A stretch of DNA of 64,000 nt, taken from assembly GCA_021442155.1 (NCBI GenBank), contig CM038215.1, forward strand, positions 275,950,413-276,014,412, read 5' to 3'. The stretch's first letter is position 1. Each line of letters opens with the position of its first letter. The notes beneath the pieces are model-generated. The model was given only the letters and a program-made list of their open reading frames with translations, had not been told where the DNA came from and did no database searches. This stretch comes from Cymbidium sinense (lineage: Eukaryota > Streptophyta > Magnoliopsida > Asparagales > Orchidaceae). Shown here in pieces: positions 35,656 to 45,800 of this stretch. Both the position numbers and the translations under genes were made by a program.

Positions 35656-38222
35656 AGTTTCATTTGTGTGTGTATATGTGAGACACCATCGATCTGAGGA
35701 TGTACTTATTGAGGTGATGGTATGACATCAAAGAATAGTGCACTATCTCGAATGATAGAAATCACTACCTTACGATGGCCTAATCACTTAATAAGGACTC
35801 CTAAGGAATGATGGGTCTTCAAATATACCAGAGATTTTTTTCCATACTTTACTTAGAAAAGTAAAGCATGGCTTATTTAAACCAGGTTCATTAAGTTCTA
35901 TATAAAAGAAACATCATTAAGAAAATGAATCTTAAGAATACTCGATTAAAGTAGAGATTGTTGTCTCCAAAGAATTCAAAGATAGTTATCAATAAATTGG
36001 TTGTATTTTAGAAGATCAAGTGGGATGGATCAAAGAGAAGAATTATTATCAAAACCAAAGGAGATGAATAGGGAGTACTCATGATACTAGGAAACCTAGT
36101 GAGCAGTCCAATCTATCCTATGGTTAGGCTTTATATATTTGAAATTGAGGAGATTTATTTATTTGATTTGAAATTTTATTAGAAATATAGGACTTATAAT
36201 TCCACAATGTATGCATGTAGCCTGCAAAGAGAAATAGCAACCTCGGATCCTAAATCTAGACAACTTTGGCGAGGGCCAAATCATGACCTAAATCTAAAAT
36301 GAAAGTGGGTATATGGTTTACCTACATAAGAGAGAGTAAACCACTTGACTGTTGGACTTATTATCGCCTAGAGTAGCAACCAATTAACTCCTCCTATGCT
36401 TTAAATCCATGTAAGCAAGTCATATGTTTTTAAGAGATGGCTAGGTTATTATTATTTAAACCCACTCCCTAAGAGACTAGAGCATGGGGGTATGAATAAT
36501 GACTTAAATCTAATGCAAATTCTTATCAAATTTTATTTAATTTAGGACTCTTTATTTTGACACAGGCTATAGGATTTTGTATGCCTAAATGCATGAGAAG
36601 TTGATTATGGGCCAAATCAAAAGGGAAAGAGGTGTTCTTCCATCATAGGCTCTCAAAGGTTAAGCCATTCTATTTGGCAAAGATGGAAGCCCTCTCTTAA
36701 CAAGAGTGAAACAAGATGATTATGCATGATATTAAACATAAAACATCCAGCTAAAGGGTTGCTAAATATTTTATTATTTTGATTTAATGCCTAGGTTTTA
36801 TATAAGATTATGAGTTGTTTGAAAATTTAGTTATGAGTAGTTAATGGGATAGAAAATTTATTTTATCCTAAGAGCCTAATCACATCCAGCCATACAACAA
36901 TCACCAATCATAAACAAACTATGAAAAGGAATGCTTTTCTAATGCAAGCAAAAAAAAAATATCAAACAATTTTAATAAAGCCATTGCAAAAGAATAAAAG
37001 GCCAATGCGATTTGGTTCCGCCATACATCCTAAAAATAAATGTGGGTAGCCGAGTTCTACTCTTATACAACCCAGATTACACGAGACTAATTACAATTTA
37101 AATGATGAATGTTATGGGGGTCTTCATTCTTCATTCTTCCTAGTTCACTTCATCATCTTCCATTCCTTCATTTGATTTGCTCTATTTCTTCCTTCTTTTT
37201 GGATTGATTTAGATATGCTTGCTCCAAAGGCATCACATGGTACATAAGACTTGGTCTTATAACCAATGCTCATCCTAGTCCCCCATAATACTCATCCTAA
37301 TCCTAATGCAAAATTACATTAAAAGAAGGAAAGTAAATCTAGCTACACCTGCAAAATAAATGTTAGCTAAACGCACCATACAACCCAAGCAATTATATGT
37401 ATAATTTAGACTTAGTACCCCACACATGGGTAACTAAGCCCACCTATCTAACTAGGGTTAGTCTTAGGGCTAAGCAACCCAAAAAAAAAACATTTATATT
37501 TTTATTTAGCAGCCTTAAGCACAACCCCTCAGAAGCATGATTAGCTAATATCGCCTAACATCCATCTCATACACATACACCCAAACATCCAATCTATAAT
37601 ACATCACAAAACAAGCATACATCAAACCATACAACTCCCTAACATAAAGCTATAAATAGTGACTTAGTCTAATTTGTGTGAATTAAAACTTGTGTGGTAT
37701 GTCCTAACTAGGCTTTAGAGTTATAATTTGCTAAGTGTGAGGGATTTAATTTATAAAGAGGTTGATTTTTCTTTAAGTGATTTGATTGATTTAAAGATTT
37801 TACTTAGTGTTTTCTTTTTTCATATGGTCTACACTTAACAACTAAGTGTTATAAAGAGAAGAAAGAGAGAGAACCTCTATTTCATCCCTACCTTAAGTCA
37901 CTTCTAAAGTAGGTTAATTAATCAATATCCTTTAGTGAATAGCATATTATATGTTTTAATTAGTCCAAAGTTTAGGTTCACTCTAAATAACTTTATTCAA
38001 TAAGAAAGGCATCTTAAGATTAATTAGAATGAATTACTATCACATAATACATGTTTATTCATTTCTTTCCATCATGCATATCATGCATATGATTAAATCC
38101 TAAGCATACCTATACATGCAATTTATATTTTAGCATACTTGAATGATGAATGCAAAGAAGTGTGTTTAAAATTTAATTATTTCATTTGATTGAATTATGA
38201 ATGCATGCCTTTTTAATAGGAG

Positions 38223-38695
38223 GGATTTTTCATTAGCTAGATACACATTCACATGTATAAAAGTTTTAAGTGAGTACATCGCCATTATTCTACACCAGGG
38301 GCATAAGGTACAAGACCTACTTAAGGCTACTTAAAGCCTCACAGCCCTGGTGTATCTAGACTATTATACCACTTTTCTAAGATACATATAGATTTATAAG
38401 TAACTACAAGGACTGGATAAACCAATGGAAAAATTGTATTTGATTTATATGACTTATGATTCTTTTTCATTGGCCACATCACACATACACATATAAGAGT
38501 TTTAAGTGGGTACATTATTGTTCTAGGGGCATAAGGGCCTACTTAGGGCTACTTAAAGCCTCAGGGTGTCTAGACAAATATACAACTTTTCTTAGATACA
38601 GGTAAATGTATGAAAGGAACCACAAGAAGAAGAAGTCATGCAAGAAGTCATATTTGATTTGATTATATGATTTACATATATGGTATGAAATTCTT
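38223..38695. repeat. Tandem duplication of ~236 bases
   Basis: Two adjacent imperfect copies start at 38,223 and about 38,459. Both contain TTTTAAGTG(A/G)GTACAT, GGGGCATAAGG, CCTACTTA(A/G)GGCTACTTAA and GTCTAGAC/ATCTAGAC words in the same order, followed by an ACTTTTCT(A/T)AGATACA word. Confidence 0.75.
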
Positions 38696-41630
38696 CCTAA
38701 GTCTTAGCATGGAAATGCATAGGAATTGATTTAGACAAATGTTGTGTGCTTTTCAAATGAACTATACATTTGTAATTCCTATGTGAATCCATGTAAGATA
38801 AAGATAGAGAGCTTCATATTTCATATCTTATATTATCAACACATGTAAACCTATAGATATTTGTAATTAACATCACTTCATTTATTATAATTTATTTATG
38901 AGCTTTTGAAATTAACTTTTGATTTAATAGTGATAATAGCCACACCTATTTTTAATTTAAATCAACACATGCAATTTGACATAAAAGAAACCATTTCATT
39001 TAGTTAATTTTTTAAAAAAATGAATGCATGATTACACATGGGAAGTAACATTTAACATGATTGGAAAGAAATAAAGGAACATAAGTACATTATCTAATTC
39101 ATTCGAATTAATTTTTAAGGACAATCATACTAAATAAAGCCACTTAAAATAAACTAATGTCCTTTAATGAGATTTCTTAATTTTGAGTTTGATTTCATTT
39201 AGGAAATGAAAGAGATTTGTTGATCCTAATCCCATTCCTCATTTTTGAGTTAATTTGATTTAATGAAGAAGTATTTAAGTTGATTTTATGGTTTAATTAG
39301 GTTAGGGTATGAATTAAGATAATTAATTAACCCTTACCTACATCACCTTAAGTTAATTAACTAATAAATAATGAGCTAATATGATATGAAACCACATGGA
39401 AAGTAAATTTTCAATGCTCCTAAGAAATGAAAGGGGCCTAATGCAATTGGCTCATGATTTATAGTTAATTAAGCTTAAGGGATCTCACTTAACTACTTTT
39501 ATAGTTTTCTCATACATGTGTGCTAACCATAATTTCATTACCTCCCCCTTTGGATTATTGAACAGCCAAAGAGCTACCCAAGAGCTAACCATAATTAAGC
39601 TTAAGAGATTCAATTAAATTAGTTAAATTCATTAATTAACTAATTAAACCTTAATGACCTTAATTAATCAAAATGAGATGGGCTTAAAGAAAGAGACAAA
39701 GAAGGGAGCCTAAGTCTCAATCCTTAAATCCTTACAATCTGTTGATTAAAGTTCGTATCATTTGGATTTTGATTAATCTTGTTAATTAAGGGGTGTTAAT
39801 TAATTAATAATTTAAGAGGGATTAGAGAAGACTTAAAGAAAGATTGGAAGAGGGAGTCCCAATCCATTTCTCTACACTTCATCATCATTAATAGAGGTTA
39901 ATAAGCTTAATTGATTGATTAATTTACTATTCATTTACTTAATTATCACTAATTATATTAAGAAACTTATTAAGCCTTAACCCATTGGTTTCCCTAATTA
40001 AGCAACCAATAAAATCCCAAAAAATAGGGGTGGTAGAGGTCATCCCCCTTAACATGCATAGAAAGTTTGAGATTAATTGGATGATTAATTAGGGAGTAAT
40101 CAGACTAATTACATTTCCAATTAAGCTAAATCAAGTACTCAAAATCAATTAATAATAATTTTCTTGGATTTTACTCTAAATTATCTTTAAAATGAGCATA
40201 AGTTTGGATTTTCTATGGATTTTTCTAGAGTTAGTTATGAATTTAGGAAGTTTTGGGATTAAAAACTAGTTAATTAGCCTTCTAATCCCATTAGCCACAT
40301 GACGCCGACATGGCAGCTGACGATGCGCTAATAATGCATGCAATGGGATTTTCTATTTAAGTTGTCATATCCAAGTGATGACTCAGATGGATATGCAAGC
40401 GGTAACTCTGTGGACTATCTGATCTAAGATCAGATGATCACGATTAAACTCACAGTTTCAAATGATTAATCAAAGGTTCTAAGCATGATTAGATCAGGAC
40501 CATTCATCCCAATCATGGGAGATGGAGATTCTGTGCTCTATCACCTCCCAAGCATCGAATAATGGCTACCATCCATCGATCATCACTCGATCCAAGCTCA
40601 CCCAAGCTCAGATGGAGATGAAAATGATCCCACACCTTCAGAGAAGCACAATAAAAATATCTAATGGAGGAAATCGCATGACCTGAAATTTTCTTTCACA
40701 AAAGACCAACCTATTTTCATTCAAGGATCTATTTCAATGGCATACCTCACCGGACCTTATGACCGACAGTTCCAACTATTGAGAAAGCTTTATTTTGTAG
40801 AAATGAAGCTCTGTTGAGCTGCATGAGCTTTGATTTGGAATAGTTTGCTCGGAAGACTAGCCCACTAGGAATAGCTTCTCGGGCTTGATCAAACTCTACC
40901 CTCTGACTAGCGAGAAGCTTGGGAAATAATTCATTCTCACTCGTTTGGCTCCATGGAAGGTGTGTGCAAAGTTAATTGCACTTTGGTGGAGGTTTGAGCA
41001 AATGAGAATCAGAGGTGGCCTCCCTTATTTTGGTTTTGCCTAAAACTGAGAATGGGGATTTTTGGGAGTGTGGGAAGGCTTGGAAATTTCTCTCGAACTC
41101 TCTCCTTGCTAAAGTTGAATCAAGTGTGAGTGTCCGAGTTTGAGTGAATGAGGGAATACCCCTCATTCCTGGATCAAATGACCATAGCTTCTTTGGATTT
41201 TTCTTGATCAATTGGACAAACCGAGGGTGGAGGTCTTGCAACATGATGTGGCTTAGTTTGGTTGGGTGAGGGTGTGGAGCTGGCTATCAAGGGAGTAGTG
41301 GGAGTCCTATGGTTGTTTAGAAAGCTCAAATGGGGATGAGGAGGTGATTTCACCATTCCATGGATCATGGCTGACCCAACCACCTTTAGGTCAGGTCAAC
41401 CATGGTCCTAGGTGCCTAAGTGGACCTATGACTGGGTGCCAAGTGGCTAGGGGAAGAAAATGACCAAATGAGCATGTTTCTTATCTCATGGGATGCCCTA
41501 AACATAAGGGTAAAATGGTCATTTGGCTATGAGTTTGGTTTGGGCAGATTTGGGATGCATCAAAAGTGGGTTAGCCCAATTTTCAAGTGGTTTGGAATTT
41601 ATTTGATTTGATTTGGCTTGATTTAACCTA

Positions 41631-42690
41631 TTAGGTCAAATTGGGTTAGGTTGGGTCAAGTTGACAAATTGGTCAAATTGGGTCAAACCAAGGTTTGGGT
41701 CAAGTTCAATCTAATTAAAATGATTGTAGGCTTTGGTTTGGTTTAATTTGGAATTAATTTGGATTTTGGCTAATATGACCCTTTAGGTCAATTTGGGTTA
41801 AGTTAGGTTAAGTTGACCAATTGGTCAAATTGGGCTCAATCATGGTTTTCATCAAGTTCAATAAGTGATTTTGAATGAACTTGAGCCATTGGTTAGAATC
41901 AATTTGGGTTGGATTATTATTTTCCCTATTTTGGCTTTTAGGCCAATTTGGGTCAACTTGGGTCAAATCAAATAGGCTTGGTTTGCTTGGGTGAGGGTTT
42001 GGCCATGTTCAATCATTGGTTAGAAATGGGTTTGTTTCAATCAATTTGGCTTATGGTGGATTTTGTCTAATTTGGTTTCATTTGGCTAAATGTTGACTTG
42101 GTCAAAGTTGAGACTTAGTTTGACCCAATTCAAGATTGATTAACCTAGATGATTGTTGATCATGTTGTGAGGTTTGGATGAGCTTAGTTCAATCTAATTT
42201 GGGTTGAATTAGAACTTGGCTCGAAAAGGTCTTTTTGGTCACTTTCGGTCAAGTGGACCTAAATGGGTTAATTGGCTTGTTCATGGCTTGATTCAAGTTT
42301 AACTATATTGATAAATGGGCTTGATATAGAAATATAAATCCAATTGCAAGTAATTTGGATCCATATGGATTTTGGTTCATATGATAATTTTAAGTCAAAA
42401 AGGGCTAACTTGGGTTTGATTTAGGTTATCTTGGATTTGGTTTGATAATTATAGTTTGTATTTATATTTGGATATATGATTGTAGGAATGTTTGAATCAT
42501 AAGGAAATCCATAAGTTTTGAATTTATTTGGGCATTATTTAGCCAAGTTCAAGAATTTGGCTAAAAGGGCTAAAATCAAGAATTTGATTTGATTTGGTTA
42601 TCAACCATTTAAAGTTTTGAATTGATTTATGATTTAGAATTTTATTTAAGATTGAATTTGATAATTGAGAAAATCAATTGAATTGTGATT
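41631..42690. repeat. Decayed tandem array, ~150-base period
   Basis: A segment beginning TTAGGTCAATTTGGGTTA recurs with decay at about 41,631, 41,783 and 41,938, and more weakly near 42,083, 42,237, 42,390 and 42,539 (spacings 145-155). Shared words include GGTCAAATTGGG, AAGTTGACC and CAAGTTCAATC. The first three units are clear; the later ones are inferred from spacing and short words. Confidence 0.6.
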
Positions 42691-43062
42691 TGAATTTGGT
42701 TAAGGCTAAGTCCATAAGATAAAATCAAAGGGCTTAGGAAGGGTTTTGGAGTTTGGATTTGATCATGGGTTTGAATCATTTGATAGTTGGATTTGATTTT
42801 GGAATTTAGATTTAAATTTTAGATTTTATTTGGAAGAATGAAGCAAGGATTTGGTTTGGGTGATAGGGTAGGCAAGTTCTCCTAAATCTCTAAGGCATAA
42901 CCTACCACTATGGCTAACTCTTCTAAGTCTATACAATTAAGTAAAGTGTTCACTTAATCACTACAAGTGTCTTAAGACTGAGGAACTCTTTGTGTCTATT
43001 AGAGTCCTAGATCTATGATAAGGAAGTTGAGAGCTCACTCCAAAAGTGAGGTAAACAAGTTT

Positions 43063-43184
43063 ATGGTTTAGGGTTTTGTGTTTAGGGTTTATGGTTTAGT
43101 GTTTAGGGTTTATAGTTTTTGGGTTTAGGGTTTAAGTTTTAGGTTTAGGGTTTAGGTTTTTAGGGTTTGTTTTAAGGTTTTTTT
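43063..43184. repeat. TTTAGGG-like tract
   Basis: About 120 bases of TTTAGGG variants including TTTAGTGTTTAGGG, ending in a T-run at the A-tail of GRP copy 7. Confidence 0.8.
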
Positions 43185-43659
43185 AACAGAACAAATTCAT
43201 ATTCAACATTTATTCTTTTGATTTTCACCAACCAAGTGGTGCACCAAGTTTTCTAAGACACAAGCGACGACATAGATAAAAAATGAGCTCACATAGAGTA
43301 AATCAAAAACCTTAGATAACTAGAACTATCACTACTATAAAGACACAGTTCCATAAGCAGTAGATCAGATTGATCGTTCTTTAGTTTCTCCAATTCTCAT
43401 CAGAACAATCCCCACCTCTTGAGCAGTGGGATCTGCCATCATATTCTTGATCTATCCCTCCGTGACCACGACCATTGTTACTTTTATCGCTCCTCTCGCC
43501 TCCATAACCACCTCTACTCTGACCACCACCTCCATGTCCACCAGCACCTCTAGATCCCCCACCATGACTATAATCGCCGCTCCACCATCACCTACATCGC
43601 CAAATCTAGACCTAGTTCTGAAGTGATGTTCCTACCGCCAAGGTTCTTCCCATTATTAG
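43185..43659 (-). pseudogene. GRP retrocopy 7
   Basis: Starts at the usual breakpoint with N-G-K-N-L-G-G-R-N-I-T, then shifts frame. From G-S-R-G-A-G-G-H-G-G-G-G-Q-S-R onward the Gly-rich frame is open to a complete C-terminus ending D-E-N-W-R-N and TAA near 43,382. This copy therefore keeps the normal stop that most others lost. The 3' UTR and A-tail are present at 43,185-43,380. Confidence 0.8.
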
Positions 43660-44845
43660 GTTTTTTGGTTTATTAGGTTTTAGGGTTTATTTTATTTTAT
43701 TTATTTGTTTCTTTAGGATTATGTTTAGGGTTTAGGATTTAAGGTTTAGGGTAGGTTTAGGGTTTTAGATTTTGGGTGGGATTTGTGGGTTGGGCATTTG
43801 GGTGGGTTTAAATTAGGTTTTAGGTTTATTTTAAGGTTTAAGGTTTAGGTTTATGGCCTAGGGTTAGTTTAGTTTAGGTTTTTTGGGGGTTTTAGGTTTA
43901 GTGCTTAGTGGTTTGTGGGTTGTGGTTTGTGGTCAGGTTTAGGGTTTAGTTTTAGGTTTATTTTAGGTTTAGGGTTTAAGGCTCAGATTTAGGGTTTAGT
44001 GGTTTAGGGTTTTATTTATTTATTTATTTTTTTAAAAACCAATGTTTAGATTTAGTTTATTTTTATTTATTTTAGTTTATTTTATTTTATTTTTAGGTTC
44101 AATTTTATTTTATTTAGTTTAATTTATTTATTTTAAGTTTATTTATTTTATTTTAGGTTTTTATTTAGTTTATTTTTTAGGTTTAGGTTTATTTTTAGTT
44201 TAGATTTATTTTTATTTTATTTTATAGTTTTAGGTTTTATTTTTTTTATTTTTTTTTTAGGTTTTTTTTATTTTACTTTTTTAAGTTGAGGTTTTAATTT
44301 TTTATTTAAGGTTTATTTTAAAGTTTTATTTTTTTAATTTAGGTTTAGGTTTATTTTTTAGTTTATTTTATTTTATTCTTTATTTAGATTTAGGTTTAGT
44401 TTATTTTAGGTTTTAGAATTTATTTATTTTAGTTTATTATCTTAGTTTAGGTTTATTTTTTTTATTTAGGTTTTTTTTTAGTTTAGTTTAGGTTTATTTT
44501 TTATTAATTTTAGGTTTATTTTTAGGTTTAGGTATTTATTTTATTTTATTTTATATTTTATTTTATTTTTGTTTAGGTGTAGTTTTATTTTTATTTAGGT
44601 TTTTATTTTTTAGTTTATTTTTATTTATTTATTTTATTTTTATTTTATTTTCTTTTAAGTTTAGGTTTAGTTTTAGTTTAGGCTTTATTTTATTTTAGTT
44701 TAGTTTAGCTTTTTAGGATTAGGGTTTAGGTTTAGTTTAGGTTTTATAGTTTTGGGGTTTTGGGTTTTAGGTTTTGGGTTTAGGGTTTATGGTTTAGGTT
44801 TGGGTTCAGTTTTTAGGGTTTAGGGTTTTTTTGTTTTTTTATTTT
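43660..44845. repeat. Telomere-like satellite unit
   Basis: TTTAGGG and GGGTTTGTGG variants at 43,700-44,010, then AAAAACCAATG (a weak form of the landmark) near 44,034, T-rich satellite, and a TTTAGGG tract at 44,700-44,830. Together with copy 7 this makes one full satellite-plus-GRP unit of about 1.66 kb, the cleanest in the window. Confidence 0.8.
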
Positions 44846-45318
44846 AAAGGAGAACAAATTGATTCAACATTTCTTCTTTTGATTTCATCAACCAAGTAAC
44901 ATCAAGTTTTCTAAGACATGTTTATATAGATTAAAAATGAGCATGCATAAAATAAATCAAAAACCCTAGATAACTAGAACCGTCTTTATTGTAAAGACAG
45001 TTCGATAAGCAGCAGATCGGATCGATTGTTCTTCAGTTTCTTTAGTTCCCATAAGAACCACCCCGACCAGTCAAGTAGCGGGATCCACCATCATATCCTC
45101 GATCTCTCCTTCCACCACCACCACGGCTGTAACCTTCGTCACTCCTCCTGCCTTAATAACCACCACTGCTCTGACCAACACCTCCATATCCACTAGAACC
45201 TTCCGATTCCCCACTACCACTATGATAACCATTGCTTATGCCTTTCCCACCATCAGCAGATCTAGACTGAGCTAGTTTATGGTGAGGTTCTTGCCATCAA
45301 GGTTCTGCCCATTCTTAG
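44846..45318 (-). pseudogene. GRP retrocopy 8
   Basis: Breakpoint followed by N-G-Q-N-L-D-G-K-N-L-T-I-N and a TAG. After a frame change the tail reads S-S-G-Y-G-G-V-G-Q-S-S-G-G-Y, TAA, then G-R-R-S-D-E-G-Y-S-R-G-G-G-G-R and R-D-R-G-Y-D-G-G-S-R-Y, ending G-N-TAA. The 3' UTR is slightly shortened, and the A-tail region reads TTATTTTAAAGG on the + strand. Confidence 0.8.
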
Positions 45319-45479
45319 GGTTTAGATTTAAGGTTATCAAGTTTTAAGGTTTAGGTTTCTTTTTTAATTTATTTAGTTACTTTTATTTTTTGGGTTTAGG
45401 GTATAAGGTTTAGGGTTTTAGGATTTATGCTTTTAAGGTTTAGGTTTAGGTTTAGGAGTTTGAGGCAGATGAGCATAGT
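45319..45479. repeat. Satellite junction unit
   Basis: TTTTTTAATTTATTTAGTTA landmark at about 45,360 and a TTTATGCTTTTAAGG word at about 45,426, in the order seen after other GRP copies. Confidence 0.75.
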
Positions 45480-45800
45480 TTATGATTTAGGTTTAGAGTT
45501 GAGTCAGGGTAGGTTAGGGTTTTTAGTTTAGGGCCCAGGGTTTAGGGTTTAGGGTTTAGGGCCCAGGGTTTGGGCCTGGCTGGTAGGGTGTGGCCTGTGA
45601 GTTTAGGTTTGATTAAGGTATCAGTGGCCTGGGGGTAGTGGCTCAGGAGGTCTAGTTGAGTTTAGGGCTCACAGCTGCCTAGGTTAGGGTTTAGATAGGC
45701 TCATGGTAGGCTTTAGTCTAGGTTTAGGGCTTTAGGGCCCAAAAGTAGGGTTTAGGTTTAGGATTTTTAGGGCCTTTAGGGTTTAAAGTTTATAGTAGGG
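45480..45800. repeat. CCCAGGG/TTTAGGG mixed array
   Basis: At about 45,532-45,570 the phase-locked series CCCAGGG, TTTAGGG, TTTAGGG, TTTAGGG, CCCAGGG can be read directly. The rest is GGCCTGGG/GGCTCAGG-type variants. Confidence 0.8.

Larger units (their letters stand above)
35656..43062. other. Non-coding island, possibly LTR-retrotransposon DNA
   Basis: 7.4 kb with balanced strand composition, sharply bounded by telomere-like repeats. I find no recognisable protein domain, RNA gene or long open frame. Minus frames at 40,972-41,244 and 41,174-41,383 are short, overlap each other and have no signature. Possible 5-base flanking duplication: AGTTT at 35,656-35,660 and again at 43,058-43,062, with TGTGAGACACC near the left edge and a final AAACA at the right. 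AGTTT is common in the satellite, so this is weak. AATTAATTAA-rich DNA occupies about 39,250-40,150 and a more GC-balanced stretch about 40,290-41,500. A very large solo LTR or non-coding part of a Ty3-type element would fit; ancestral unique DNA is the alternative. Confidence 0.45.

Noticed and set aside
40972..41383. Two overlapping minus frames with Pro/Ser/Thr-rich ends
   Set aside because: Short, mutually overlapping, without recognised motifs or start context, inside repetitive non-coding DNA.
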